This document shows positions 45,176 to 53,999 of a stretch of 64,000 nt of DNA, in pieces. The position numbers and the translations under genes are program-made. Source of the stretch: Shouchella shacheensis (GTDB taxonomy: Bacteria; Bacillota; Bacilli; Bacillales; Bacillaceae_D); contig NZ_KQ947394.1 of assembly GCF_001484965.1 (NCBI RefSeq), forward strand, positions 233,849 through 297,848. Reading direction: 5' to 3'. A model generated the notes under the pieces. The model had not been told where the DNA came from, made no database searches, and saw nothing but the letters and a program-made list of their open reading frames with translations. How positions within the stretch are numbered: the first letter of the stretch is position 1; each line of letters opens with the position of its first letter.

Positions 45176-46443
45176 CCGCGCTTCACCTCGTTTTGTTCGG
45201 CTGTGTTCCACTGACAATCAACTACTCCCTCCATTAACGGTGTTCCCCCTTGGGACGTTGTTTCCATGTCTTGCTTAACCATAGGTTCACGTGGATAGTT
45301 AGCAAGTGTTTCGCAGCCATTTTCAGTCACAACAAACGTTTCACTAATTTCAACACCGCAATCTTCATCCCAAAGGGCCGGAATCAGATGAAACGTCATG
45401 TTAGGTTGTAAAATCGTTTGATCCCCCTGACGGATGTTGGCAGTGTTCTCACTCCAGTTGGGAGGATAACTTAAGCCGACAGAGTACCCGAGTCTTTCAT
45501 TTTTCTCAAAGCCATGTTGACGAATCGTATCACTCCACACATTGGCGACTTCTTCACTTGTTTTCCCAGGTTTTACGGCAGCGAGGGTCTCATTGATTCC
45601 TTCATATACAGCGTCCGCCAGCCGTTTCTCTTTTGCCGTAAACGCTCCCAACTTAATCGTCCTTGCCAAAGGAGAGTGATAACGCTGATAGACACCAGCC
45701 AGCTCAAGAGTGACAAGCTCATCTCCTTTAAAAAGCACGTCGTCCCATGTTAAATGAGGGCTAGATGTTTTCACACCTGACAGCAAAAACGGGACAATGG
45801 ACGGGTAATCTCCACCAATCCCCTCCGCACCGTCTATTTGAGCATGGTAAACATCAGCGACCACTTTGTTTTCGCTTACACCTTGTTGTATAGAAGCAAT
45901 TCCGGTTGCCATCGCGTGCTCAGCGTTAGCGGCAGCATTTCTCATATAGTGCAGCTCTTGATCAGACTTAATTAGCCGTACATGGCCCACTAAGGTGGTT
46001 GTATTGATCACTGTGGCATCAGGCAGCCCTTTTCGTAACTGTTCATAATCCAACGCCGACAAATAATAACTGCCCATTTCAAGACCGATTCTCCTCTGAT
46101 CTTGGTTCCGTTGAACGAAGAGGTCACTGATAAAATCAATTGGGTGCTTGGACGTTGAATGGAGATAGTGGTCTGGATAGGAGTAAATGTGGTCATCATC
46201 AAGCCAGGTGGTTAACCTTGCCCCGCCCGCGTCTTCTTCCCTTCCAACCCAAATCGGCTGGTCTTCCTCTTGGCTTACAATTAATGCTTGCACGACGTAG
46301 AAGGAATACGCGTCATAACCGGACAGGTAATTAATGTTGGAAGGATCTGAGATCAAAAGAACATCCACCCCATGCTCTTCCATTCTTGCTTTTACCTGAC
46401 GGATCCTCCCCCAATATTCTGCCATCTTAAATAATAGTGCCAC
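45172..46443 (-). CDS. doeA: M24-family hydrolase, ectoine hydrolase (DoeA/EutD)-like
   Basis: 423 residues from GTG 46443 (AAGGAGGG site seven nt upstream). Creatinase-like N-domain followed by a pita-bread domain. Characteristic stretches shared with ectoine hydrolase: GYDAYSFYVVQALIV, YPDHYLHSTSKHPIDF, GGDYPSIVPFLL, SPHLTWDD and GLSYPPNW. The usual metal ligands of aminopeptidase P (Asp, Asp, His, Glu) are mostly replaced (LELAG, SPLART, LGYSVG), as in creatinase and DoeA, so metal-free ring opening of ectoine is likely. The annotation rests on remembered family sequences. Confidence 0.7.
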   Translation of the reverse strand: MALLFKMAEYWGRIRQVKARMEEHGVDVLLISDPSNINYLSGYDAYSFYVVQALIVSQEEDQPIWVGREEDAGGARLTTWLDDDHIYSYPDHYLHSTSKHPIDFISDLFVQRNQDQRRIGLEMGSYYLSALDYEQLRKGLPDATVINTTTLVGHVRLIKSDQELHYMRNAAANAEHAMATGIASIQQGVSENKVVADVYHAQIDGAEGIGGDYPSIVPFLLSGVKTSSPHLTWDDVLFKGDELVTLELAGVYQRYHSPLARTIKLGAFTAKEKRLADAVYEGINETLAAVKPGKTSEEVANVWSDTIRQHGFEKNERLGYSVGLSYPPNWSENTANIRQGDQTILQPNMTFHLIPALWDEDCGVEISETFVVTENGCETLANYPREPMVKQDMETTSQGGTPLMEGVVDCQWNTAEQNEVKRG

Positions 46444-46811
46444 TGGCTATCCCTCCTTCTTTCATCATCTGTAGACCTGTTCCCAGAGAAAGGGGGGGCT
46501 TAAACAGGGGAATCATTGCTGAATTGCTTTTTTGGGAGCTATGGGGAGGCTTAGGTTGTTTTGTCCGGTTGTTTAAGGATTCGGTCTTGTGTATTCCTTA
46601 AGAATATAGAAAAGCTGTTGCTATGGATAATTCGTAGCAACAGCTAAATGGATAATTACATAGAGACCCAATCATCAAAAAGATTAGAGCCTGATTTTGG
46701 AAAAAAGATTGAGGCTCTTAGAAAATTTTGTTTAGGAGAATTTTTGTTATAGGGTTTGGTTATTTTTTGCTTTTGTTATTTCATTAAAGTGCTCAATTGC
46801 TGGATAAATTA
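46444..46811. other. intergenic region with hairpin and repeats
   Basis: A hairpin at 46613-46645 (agctgttgct / agcaacagct, T-rich on the minus strand) is a probable terminator for the LysE gene. 46684-46720 has an inverted segment (AGAGCCT / AGGCTCT), and 46764-46803 matches the repeat module also seen at 49715 and 51441. Confidence 0.55.
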
Positions 46812-47510
46812 TTATCTTGGTGGTCTTTCTATTGCAAGCCACGCTCCCAACCCAATCATCGTCAATCCTGATAATTGATTCATTAGTTTATCTTTATTGA
46901 AAGAACCTATATTTTTTGAGAGTAACCAACCAGCAAATGCATAAATCCAGGCACAAACTAATTCAATAAAGATATAAGAAATGCCTGTAATTAAGATTAA
47001 TATAGGAATATTGCTAGCTTGAACACTAATAAACTGGGGTAAAAATACCGCAAACAATATATAGGCCTTAGGGTTAGACATTGCCACAATAAATTCTTGT
47101 TTAATCGCCTTTTTAACTGATTGAATCTCCTCTTCACCTTTAGTTGCGTCACTTTTACGTAGCATTTGTATACCTAAATAAATTAAGTACACTACACCGA
47201 TCCATTTTACGATCTGAAAGAAGACCGACGATGCTGTTAAAAGTGTTCCTAAACCTAAAGCCACCGCAGTAACCATTATAAGAAAAGCACTAAACCGACC
47301 ACTCACAGCACTCATTGCCAATTTAATACCTCGGTTATAGCCATTCCTTAACGATAAAATTTGATTTGGACCAGGAGTAATTGCCATGATTATAGAGGCT
47401 GTAATAAAAGTTCCCCATGTAATATCGCTCAAATTTGAAGCGTTTAAAAGCAATACTAGGATAGTGGAAGATAAAACCAAAAAACCAATTATTAAAGACA
47501 ATTTTAGCAT
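46812..47510 (-). CDS. LysE-family amino-acid exporter
   Basis: 232 residues from ATG 47510 (AGGGGGTG site). Six hydrophobic segments, with the LysE/RhtB signature ITPGPNQILSLRNGYNRGIKLAM near residue 45 and AMSNPKAYILFAVFLPQFI. It exports an amino acid or derivative through the membrane. The substrate and control are unknown. Confidence 0.82.
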   Translation of the reverse strand: MLKLSLIIGFLVLSSTILVLLLNASNLSDITWGTFITASIIMAITPGPNQILSLRNGYNRGIKLAMSAVSGRFSAFLIMVTAVALGLGTLLTASSVFFQIVKWIGVVYLIYLGIQMLRKSDATKGEEEIQSVKKAIKQEFIVAMSNPKAYILFAVFLPQFISVQASNIPILILITGISYIFIELVCAWIYAFAGWLLSKNIGSFNKDKLMNQLSGLTMIGLGAWLAIERPPR

Positions 47511-47669
47511 CACTGTTACACCCCCTAAAGTAAATATACACTATCTAACTGTTGTACTATTCTCTATGGTAGGTAAAAAATCACAATGTCTTTTATTCCG
47601 TTAAATCGCCGGATTGCGGAACTAAAAAACTCCAGCCATCAATATGATGATCCCACACTCTCTGTTATC

Positions 47670-48201
47670 TCACTTGAGTTTATCAAAATCAGCTCTTAAC
47701 ATCCCGAATACAATACTATCCGTCCACTCGTTTTTATTCCAGAGATCTTGTAAAGTGAGCTTCCTTTCTCATTCCCACCCTTCTACATAATCTTTGTGAT
47801 GTGATATTTCGTGCATCTAGATTCGCTTGAATCCGGTGGACGTTTACCGTTTCAAATAAATAATGGATCAGTGCTTGGACAGCCTCTGTTGCATATCCTT
47901 TTCCGAACACAGAGTTTGAAAACGTATAACCAATTTCAACGGTATCTTTCATACCTGTGTACCACACAGAAAGATCGCCGATTGCTCTAGCATTCACTAA
48001 AACAGCTAAGCTCAAGGCGCTTTCCTTTGTTAATTGATTATTTTCCAATTTCTTTTCGAACTCACTTTCTTTATCCTCTTGTGTCCATTTGTCATGCAAG
48101 AGATATTGACACGTTGCACCATCATTATAAATTTCATATACATCATTCAAATGATGTGTTTCAAAGGGGCTAATCAATAGCCGGCCTGTTTCAATTCTCA
48201 T
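47670..48201 (-). pseudogene. frameshifted GNAT acetyltransferase
   Basis: RimJ/RimL-like gene that ends early at 47734. The annotated frame stops after RKEAHFTRSLE. A one-base shift restores QDLWNKNEWTDSIVFGMLRADFDKLK and a natural stop at 47670, the usual tail of the family. The break lies near 47755. Otherwise complete: NSVFGKGYATEAVQALIHYL and NITSQRLCRRVGMRKEAHF. Confidence 0.75.
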
Positions 48202-48236
48202 AGAATGGACTCCTTAAGATAATTTGAAAGATGTCT

Positions 48237-48335
48237 TCAGAAAAAATAACGTTCATGGCTAGTTTTAATCCCGGGAAAAGATCAGGACGGAAGGCACTCT
48301 CTCCATTGTAAATATAAGGTGTGAATAATCTACAC
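48237..48335 (-). pseudogene. remnant of a Uma2-family nuclease (C-terminal piece)
   Basis: About 33 codons on the minus strand read TPYIYNGESAFRPDLFPGLK and LAMNVIFS, nearly the same as the end of the Uma2 gene at 48831 (about 84% DNA identity over 90 bases). Its stop codon is lost. It joins directly to the truncated toxin gene. Confidence 0.75.
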
Positions 48336-48446
48336 TTAACTGGACAGTAATCTATCGCTTGAAATAATCAGGACAGGACGTTGCTTTTGATGCTTTAAAT
48401 CACTGGATGGGACTGGAATTAAAACAATGTCACCTTGTTTATACAT
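48336..48446 (-). pseudogene. MazF/PemK-type toxin, truncated after 36 residues
   Basis: Frame begins MYKQGDIVLIPVPSSDLK and includes QRPVLIISSDR, the start of a MazF/PemK-family RNase (about 115 residues normally). It stops at 48336 where the Uma2 remnant begins. Its start overlaps the stop of the antitoxin-like frame, as in typical mazEF pairs. Confidence 0.7.
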
Positions 48447-48636
48447 CGTTCCAAACCTCGTCATCGATATCATTATCCCAAAAACTCAGGCTACTCTCAC
48501 TAGCTTTTGTTAAATCCTGAGATATCTTTTTATCTCTTTTGGCTTTTAAATATTCTGCAAAATCCAGAATTTTATCCACTTCTTGTTCAGGTATTTCATC
48601 AATAATTTTAAGCAAACGATCCTTAGCTGTATTTAT
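48439..48636 (-). pseudogene. antitoxin-like frame with the start codon changed to ATA
   Basis: 65 codons beginning ATA-AAT-ACA at 48636, where an ATG would be expected eight bases after AGAGGTG. Acidic helical product (LLKIIDEIPEQEVDKILDFAEYLKAK...SLSFWDNDIDDEVWNDV) similar to antitoxins paired with MazF/PemK toxins. Likely non-functional, though ATA can start translation weakly. Confidence 0.6.
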
Positions 48637-48830
48637 GTAATGATCACCTCTTCCATGAATAGTTTATTTCATTACATCACTTAATGTTACGATACACTAT
48701 ATATTCAAAATCAACATGTTAATACGGGATTGTACTATATGGTGGTATAGTCAAATCGAATGTAAGCGTCAACTATCCCCACCTGTATTCAGATTCCAGC
48801 TGAGGGCCGTATCACTCTCAGGCAGGTGTC
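48637..48830. other. intergenic, nothing recognised
   Basis: AT-rich gap upstream of the antitoxin remnant. Confidence 0.3.
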
Positions 48831-49396
48831 TTAAGAAAAAATAACATTCAATGCTAGTTTTAGTTCCGGGAAAAGATCAGAACGGAAGGTACTCTCTTCA
48901 TTGTAAATGTAAGGAGTTGAATACATCCCGTTTTCTCCAAGGATATACTGCTCCAACATCCTCTCATTGGGATAGATTAATAAAAACTCTCTCACACCAT
49001 GTTTCTGATACTGATTCAGCTTCTCAATGCGATCTCTTTGCCAAGTGGCGGGAGATAGTACCTCTACTATGAGATCTGGAGCCCCTTTGCATCCTCTATC
49101 GTCTAATTTTCTTACGTCCCATATCACACTAATATCGGGCTGTACGACCTGATATTCTTGTTCATCCTCTGCCGCTGATAATCTCACATCAAAAGGAGCA
49201 ACGTATACCTCGCATGGTTTACCCGTTAATAAGGCATATAATTCTCCTGTGAGCTGGGTGACAATCCGTTGATGTAGGCGTGATGTGCAGCCTGCAGATA
49301 GGGAATCCCATCGATGATTTCATAACGTGGCTCTTCAGGCCATGTTAGATATTCAGCGCATGTTATTTTCTTAACATGCGGTCGATTCATACTCAT
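48831..49396 (-). pseudogene. Uma2-family nuclease with one-base frameshift
   Basis: Start ATG 49396 with GGAGGTG five nt upstream. Frame reads RYEIIDGIPYLQAA and then shifts near 49285, where one C appears to be lost from GCACCATCACG. The other frame restores SRLHQRIV...GKPCEVYVAPFDVRL and the intact C-terminal 118 residues (PDISVIWDVRKLDDRGCKGAPDLIVEVLSPAT) with the PD-(D/E)XK-type Asp and Glu-x-Leu. The family is a common hypothetical restriction-like endonuclease of the Uma2 type. The last 118 codons are still open from an internal ATG. Confidence 0.75.
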
Positions 49397-49808
49397 GAGA
49401 GACACCTCCTGAATTACCCCTTAGCTTAACGCCCAGCTGCTCCATCCGCTTATCACCTATGGATGTTCTTTTTCTTCCACCACAAAAACCCCTTTAGACC
49501 ATCATATCCAAAGGGGTAAAGCTTCGCAACTGTTGCTTTGAAATAAAGTTTGATCATTTTATATCTTCGTTAACGCTCGACCGTAGACGTGACTTACACT
49601 CGCAAGTGCCTATGTTGTCGCACGCACAAAAAGCTCCTTGCCCCTAGAAAGGCAAGGAACTACCGTTGTACAAATAGTCCGACTTTCCGCGCTTTCATAA
49701 AAAAGTTTGATCAATTTTTCTACTTGTGTTATTTCGTTAAAGCACCCGATTCCCTGAAAACCACAGAGTTGCATTTGTGTAATAGGCGATTAGAAAACAT
49801 GATAATCC
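49397..49808. other. intergenic region with two terminators and a repeat
   Basis: Minus-strand terminators at 49488-49517 (accccttt / aaaggggt) and 49632-49661 (agctccttgcc / ggcaaggaact). Repeats ATAAAGTTTGATCA at 49542-49558 and a second form at 49697-49717, followed by the module TTATTTCGTTAAAG at 49715-49755. Confidence 0.55.
49632..49661 (-). terminator. terminator of the PIN/antitoxin operon
   Basis: 11-bp stem with one G-T pair, T-run TTTTTG on the minus strand. Confidence 0.65.
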
Positions 49809-50279
49809 TTAATCCGATTTTTTCTTAATATCCTCAATGAAATAGCTCAAATTTTCTTTGTTTTGAATGGGGTTGATATAGTCTAAATGATGATGTTCTT
49901 TCAAGAAAACAAAATCTCTATCATTATGGCTAAAAAGTTTTGCATCGTTTACTATGGCAGTTGCTGCAATTATTGCATCTGGCAGTTTTAGTGATTTGCC
50001 AGTGTGTGTTTTCCAAGAGCGTTTTAATTCCGCCGCTTTATTGGCAATATGAATATCAACATCAACAATTCTATCTGCTAAAGAAATGTATTTTTCCCTT
50101 TGTTTTTTCAGTTTCGGAACAGTATCAACTTTGTGATAAGACATTAATTCTGATATTTGTATCGTTGACAGTAAAATAGCGTTTTTATCTGTAACATTGT
50201 CGTTCCATATTTGAAGAGCATCGGGGTAGCTAAATGAATGAAAGATATAAATATTTGTATCAAAAATGATATTAGCCAA
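49809..50279 (-). CDS. PIN-domain toxin
   Basis: 156 residues. PIN acidic residues: FDTNIYIFH (Asp about residue 7), SELMSYHK (Glu), LKLPDAIIAATA (Asp), and a last pair in SHNDRDF. An RNase toxin paired with the upstream small acidic gene, whose stop overlaps its start by 8 bases. Different branch from the pair at 41 kb. Confidence 0.8.
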   Translation of the reverse strand: MANIIFDTNIYIFHSFSYPDALQIWNDNVTDKNAILLSTIQISELMSYHKVDTVPKLKKQREKYISLADRIVDVDIHIANKAAELKRSWKTHTGKSLKLPDAIIAATAIVNDAKLFSHNDRDFVFLKEHHHLDYINPIQNKENLSYFIEDIKKKSD

Positions 50280-50559
50280 TATTTAAGTCCTCCCTATCGT
50301 CCTCCTCTTCGCGATTTGCTACTCCAATAGCATCTTCAATTACTTCCGAACCATGTTTAAGACCACTACCTGCAAGTTCATTAAGAAGTCGTTTCTTCTC
50401 AACAACAGTTTTTTTAGTTTTGAAGTCCAATATGATAGCGTTCTCTTTATCATGCAACTCCAGATTCGTCAATTGGTCATCATTCATTTTATCAATAATC
50501 TTTTGTCTGATTTTATCTAAAATTGATTCAATATCATCTTGATTGAAGTGATGTGCCAT
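50272..50559 (-). CDS. antitoxin-like protein of the PIN pair
   Basis: 95 residues from ATG 50559 (GGAGGCG seven nt upstream). Helical, acidic near the C-terminus (VIEDAIGVANREEEDDREDLNIG); no clear DNA-binding fold seen. Its 8-nt overlap with the PIN gene and size fit an antitoxin. Confidence 0.65.
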   Translation of the reverse strand: MAHHFNQDDIESILDKIRQKIIDKMNDDQLTNLELHDKENAIILDFKTKKTVVEKKRLLNELAGSGLKHGSEVIEDAIGVANREEEDDREDLNIG

Positions 50560-50729
50560 GTCTTTCGCCTCCATTCGCATTGATATTTACAGTTAATTAT
50601 ATCACAAATTTTACAAGGCATACGAAACATGAGGTGTATATACGGCTGGATAATGCTCAACATTCGATTGTTGATAATTCCAACATACTATCTCTAAACT
50701 CGTTAACTGTGGCTTTGTAATAAAGTTTA

Positions 50730-51117
50730 TCAAAACGGATTCATTCCCCATTCGCAGTCTGAAGATGATTTCCAATGCACACATGCACGTAAACGGTCTA
50801 GAATTATATCCTCTACACCAATGACAAAAACCTTTTGTTTGTCCTCCGTACGTTTACTTTTTAAATCATCCAGCTTTTGTTTTGCCTGTTCAATCGAACT
50901 CATAATACCACACCCGATCACTTTTCCAGAGATTTCAGCTTCTTTCCACTTTTGTTGGCAAATGATCAAGTATTTTTATTTCATCGGGATCCCGCGGCCT
51001 CATGCGGCGTCTTTCTCCAGATGGACGGGCACGCAGCATTTTTCTCTCCACTTCATTCTTTCTTTGCGATATGAAATTATCCAACTCTTTAAGATTTATG
51101 CTTTTCAATCGCTGCAC
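50730..51117 (-). pseudogene. possible remnant of a small nucleotidyltransferase-associated locus
   Basis: Two overlapping minus-strand frames. 50935-51117 has a short basic product with ARPSGERRRMRPRDPDEI. 50730-50969 includes VIGVEDIILDRLRACVHWKSSSDCEW, a C-terminal segment seen in nucleotidyltransferase-type toxin partners, but ends abruptly. The two frames could once have been one or two genes. No function assigned. Confidence 0.3.
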
Positions 51118-51561
51118 CTCTTTATGTTTATCTTTTCATTTTTATAACCCGGTACTCAAATTCTTTGTAAAGGTTTCAAATTCCTTGGCTTCTATAGAAA
51201 ACACACGTTTGATTCCTATAATTGTAATCGATAACGTGTGTTTTTTAAACCACTTTATTTGTCATTAAACGACTTCATTGTCACTCAACACCTGATGTTG
51301 GTTTGAAATAAAGTTTGATCAAAATTGGGTTATAAAGCTTGATTTAATAAATAGATCGGAGCCTGCTTTTTAAAAAAAGATTTATCAAAACAAGCTCTCA
51401 GTGTATTTCGTTCCGCTGAATTTTTATAAAAAAGTTTGATCATTTTCTGCTTGGGTTATTTCGTTAAAGGGCCCGATAGGCAACGTCAATATGATATGAC
51501 ATCGATTGACCAAAGTGGGCATATAAATCGTGGCGATACTCCTAGTTAGCTGTTTTAAATA
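51118..51561. repeat. AT-rich region with interspersed repeat modules
   Basis: Carries ATAAAGTTTGATCA at 51304-51327 and 51421-51444 (second form), the AGAGCCTG-type segment at 51360-51387, and TTATTTCGTTAAAGG at 51441-51481. These match the modules at 46.7 and 49.7 kb. No gene is credible here. Confidence 0.6.
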
Positions 51562-51590
51562 TGAAAAAGCAGGATAATCCTGCTTTTTCA
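51562..51590 (-). terminator. terminator of the rlmA-ABC-F operon
   Basis: Perfect stem gaaaaagcaggat / atcctgctttttc followed by T-rich sequence on the minus strand. Confidence 0.85.
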
Positions 51591-51593
51591 TTA

Positions 51594-53057
51594 TCAGTCT
51601 TTTAACTCCAATTTTTGATTCGCTAGCACATATACATCATCGGAAACCCGCTCAATAAAAGTCCGGTCGTGTGATACAAGAAGAACTGTTCCTTCGTATC
51701 CTTGCAAAAATTGTTCTAATGCCTCAATGCAAAAAACATCCAGAAAGTTTGTTGGCTCATCCAAAACTAGTATATTATATCTTCCTAAGAAAAGTTGGCA
51801 TAAAACAAGTCTAATAGCCTCTCCACCACTTAAATGACGGACATTCTTTTCTAAATCATTATCTTTAAAATCCATTTTATCAAGAACAGACCGAATTTTG
51901 CTATGATGATCATCGCTTTTTTCCTTCATATATCCTAGTACGGTTTTATCTTCCGTAAATTGATAATCCATCTGTTCATAAGCCCCAAATACAGCCTTCG
52001 GAGAAATTGTAAGTCCTTCGCCCCTTTGTAAAATATGATGAAGTAACGTTGTTTTCCCTGAACCATTCCCCCCCGTAATGGCAATAGTTCGTCCTAATGG
52101 AAATTGGAATCTAACCTTGTCGAGAAGCAGTTTATCTCCAGCTGAGAGCGTTAATTGGTCTGCCATGATCGGAAACTTATTGTGCAGTTGAAGTGACTTT
52201 GGTTGGTTGAAACGAATGATATTTTCTGCTTTTGGTGCTTCAACTGCTTCCAGTTGTTCCACTCTCTGCTCAAGTGCTTTTGCGGCTCTTTGAATTCCTT
52301 TTTGGCTTGTATCCTTTGATTTTGTCATAAACATTTTATTCGCTTTTGCTTTTGCTTCTTTTTTTGAAACATGCTTACTTGCTTGTGTCACTTTATCAGC
52401 TTTCTTCATCTTTTCTTCTGCAGCTTTCATTAGTCGTGTCTTCTCTTTCAAATATTTTTCATGCTGTTCTTGCTGTTGCGCTTTGGAAAATTCCTTTTGC
52501 GACACGTAATCAGAATAATTACCTGGATATTCTGTTATGCTTCCATCCTCTATTTCCCATATTTTCGTTACCAGCCGATCCAATACATACCGGTCGTGGC
52601 TGACTAACACAAGTGCCCCATAGTAGTAAGCCAATTCATCCAGAAAAAATTTCCTTCCTTCTTCATCAAGATGGGTCGTTGGCTCGTCAATTAACAACCC
52701 TTCATGATAATTTGAAAAAAGACGTGCAAGCTTTAGTCTTGTCTGCTCTCCACCGCTAAATTTTTCAATGGCTCTTTCCGGGATGGACAGTTTACCGATT
52801 AAATCATAATTGGCATCATATTCATCCGTTAATTCCAATTGATCAAAGTAGGCAAAATCAATCAATCGATTCACTTTTCCTTGATCCGGCGTTATGTGGC
52901 CAGCAATAAGTTTCAAAAGTGTACTTTTGCCCGATCCGTTTTTTCCAACAACACCAATCCGGTCAAACTGATGCACTGCAAGTCTTGGGATATTCAGTAC
53001 AGTACGATCCAAATAAGAGAGTTCTATATTTTCCAACTCAACACATACATTTTCCAT
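51594..53057 (-). CDS. ABC-F ATPase (ribosome-protection, Vga/Lsa/Msr-like)
   Basis: 487 residues, two ATPase modules without membrane segments. Walker A GKNGSGKST (residue ~40) and GGNGSGKTT (~330); signatures FSGGEQTRL and LSGGEAIRL; Walker B LLIDEPTTHLDEEG and LVLDEPTNFLDV. A basic linker (residues 190-270) that reaches the ribosome. ABC-F proteins of this type displace lincosamide, streptogramin A, pleuromutilin or macrolide drugs. Translated with the rRNA methyltransferase 20 bases upstream, so a resistance role is likely. Confidence 0.88.
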   Translation of the reverse strand: MENVCVELENIELSYLDRTVLNIPRLAVHQFDRIGVVGKNGSGKSTLLKLIAGHITPDQGKVNRLIDFAYFDQLELTDEYDANYDLIGKLSIPERAIEKFSGGEQTRLKLARLFSNYHEGLLIDEPTTHLDEEGRKFFLDELAYYYGALVLVSHDRYVLDRLVTKIWEIEDGSITEYPGNYSDYVSQKEFSKAQQQEQHEKYLKEKTRLMKAAEEKMKKADKVTQASKHVSKKEAKAKANKMFMTKSKDTSQKGIQRAAKALEQRVEQLEAVEAPKAENIIRFNQPKSLQLHNKFPIMADQLTLSAGDKLLLDKVRFQFPLGRTIAITGGNGSGKTTLLHHILQRGEGLTISPKAVFGAYEQMDYQFTEDKTVLGYMKEKSDDHHSKIRSVLDKMDFKDNDLEKNVRHLSGGEAIRLVLCQLFLGRYNILVLDEPTNFLDVFCIEALEQFLQGYEGTVLLVSHDRTFIERVSDDVYVLANQKLELKD

Positions 53058-53076
53058 TCATCTCATCTCCTACGGT

Positions 53077-53949
53077 TTACTTATTTGTCCCAATTAAAAT
53101 ATCTAAATCAATGGTCACTTCAGGTAAACAATGATTCAGAACTGCATCTACATTGTGCTGTTTTGCGTGCCAAGCAAGTGGGGACATTTGCATAAGATCC
53201 TTTAAAGCTATTTGACTTAACGATTTGGTATAGTTGATCGTAAAATGATCCATCAAATGAAAATGTTGTTTAAAAAGTGATACGGTATCATTATTTTCAT
53301 ACGTCTTTTTATCTGTATCGTCGAACAATACCTCCCGCAATTCATTTAAATAATTCCTACGAGGAACAACTTTTATCATAAGACCGCCTGGAACCATCAT
53401 TCTCTGAAATTCTTGGTAATTAGCAGGCGATAAAATATTTAAAATGTAGTGGCATGATTGACTCGCTAATGGCGAATTTGCTAAATCACCAACCAGCCAA
53501 ACGGGAGTCCGATAATGCTTTGCTGCCATTACAATGCCTTCTTTTGAGATATCTAACCCAATCCCAGTCATTGTATTGTCATTACACTCCTTCAATATTC
53601 TTTGTAAATGAGATCCCTCTCCACAACCTGCATCAAGAATGATAGTTGGGTCATGTGAGCCTTCCAAATATTCCTCGATCACTTCTGAAATTTTCTTATG
53701 CAACAATTCGTATAAGTTACTTTCCATGATTATTTTTTGTCTTGCTTCAAATAACATTTTGTCGTAATGACTTCTTGAAGGACGAGTCATCATGTTGACA
53801 TATCCCTGTTTTGCAAAATCAAATGTATGATTGTTCTTGCAAACGAGGCTTTTTAAGGCAAAAACCTTCATTGGATGATGACAAAGCGGACATCTCAAAA
53901 CATCCGCAATTTCTTTTACTGTTTCAGCACTTTTTTCCTTTGGCTTCAT
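53077..53949 (-). CDS. 23S rRNA (guanine-N1) methyltransferase, RlmA family
   Basis: 290 residues from ATG 53949 (GGGAG seven nt upstream). N-terminal zinc finger CPLCHHPM...CKNNHTFDFAKQGYVNM, typical of RlmA proteins, then a SAM-binding Rossmann domain with ILDAGCGEGSHL (residue ~95), GLDISKEGIVMA and LVGDLANSPLASQS. RlmA(II) enzymes methylate G748 in the peptide exit tunnel and can confer resistance to tylosin-type drugs. Paired with an ABC-F gene and behind an attenuator-like hairpin. Confidence 0.85.
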   Translation of the reverse strand: MKPKEKSAETVKEIADVLRCPLCHHPMKVFALKSLVCKNNHTFDFAKQGYVNMMTRPSRSHYDKMLFEARQKIIMESNLYELLHKKISEVIEEYLEGSHDPTIILDAGCGEGSHLQRILKECNDNTMTGIGLDISKEGIVMAAKHYRTPVWLVGDLANSPLASQSCHYILNILSPANYQEFQRMMVPGGLMIKVVPRRNYLNELREVLFDDTDKKTYENNDTVSLFKQHFHLMDHFTINYTKSLSQIALKDLMQMSPLAWHAKQHNVDAVLNHCLPEVTIDLDILIGTNK

Positions 53950-53971
53950 GTTTTTTCTCCCTTTCTGCAAT

Positions 53972-53999
53972 AAAAAAATCACAAGCATCTGCCTGTGAC
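53972..53999 (-). terminator. attenuator-like hairpin before rlmA
   Basis: Minus-strand stem TCACAGGCA / TGCTTGTGA, 2-nt loop, then seven T, about 20 bases before the rlmA ribosome-binding site. No gene ends upstream of it, so it probably stops leader transcripts of rlmA itself. A TTGACA/TAGGTT promoter candidate lies upstream at about 54046-54019. Confidence 0.65.

Noticed and set aside
45175..45217. Upstream start of the aldehyde dehydrogenase
   Set aside because: Would overlap deeply with the preceding gene; the ATGA overlap at 45175 with AGGTG upstream is better.
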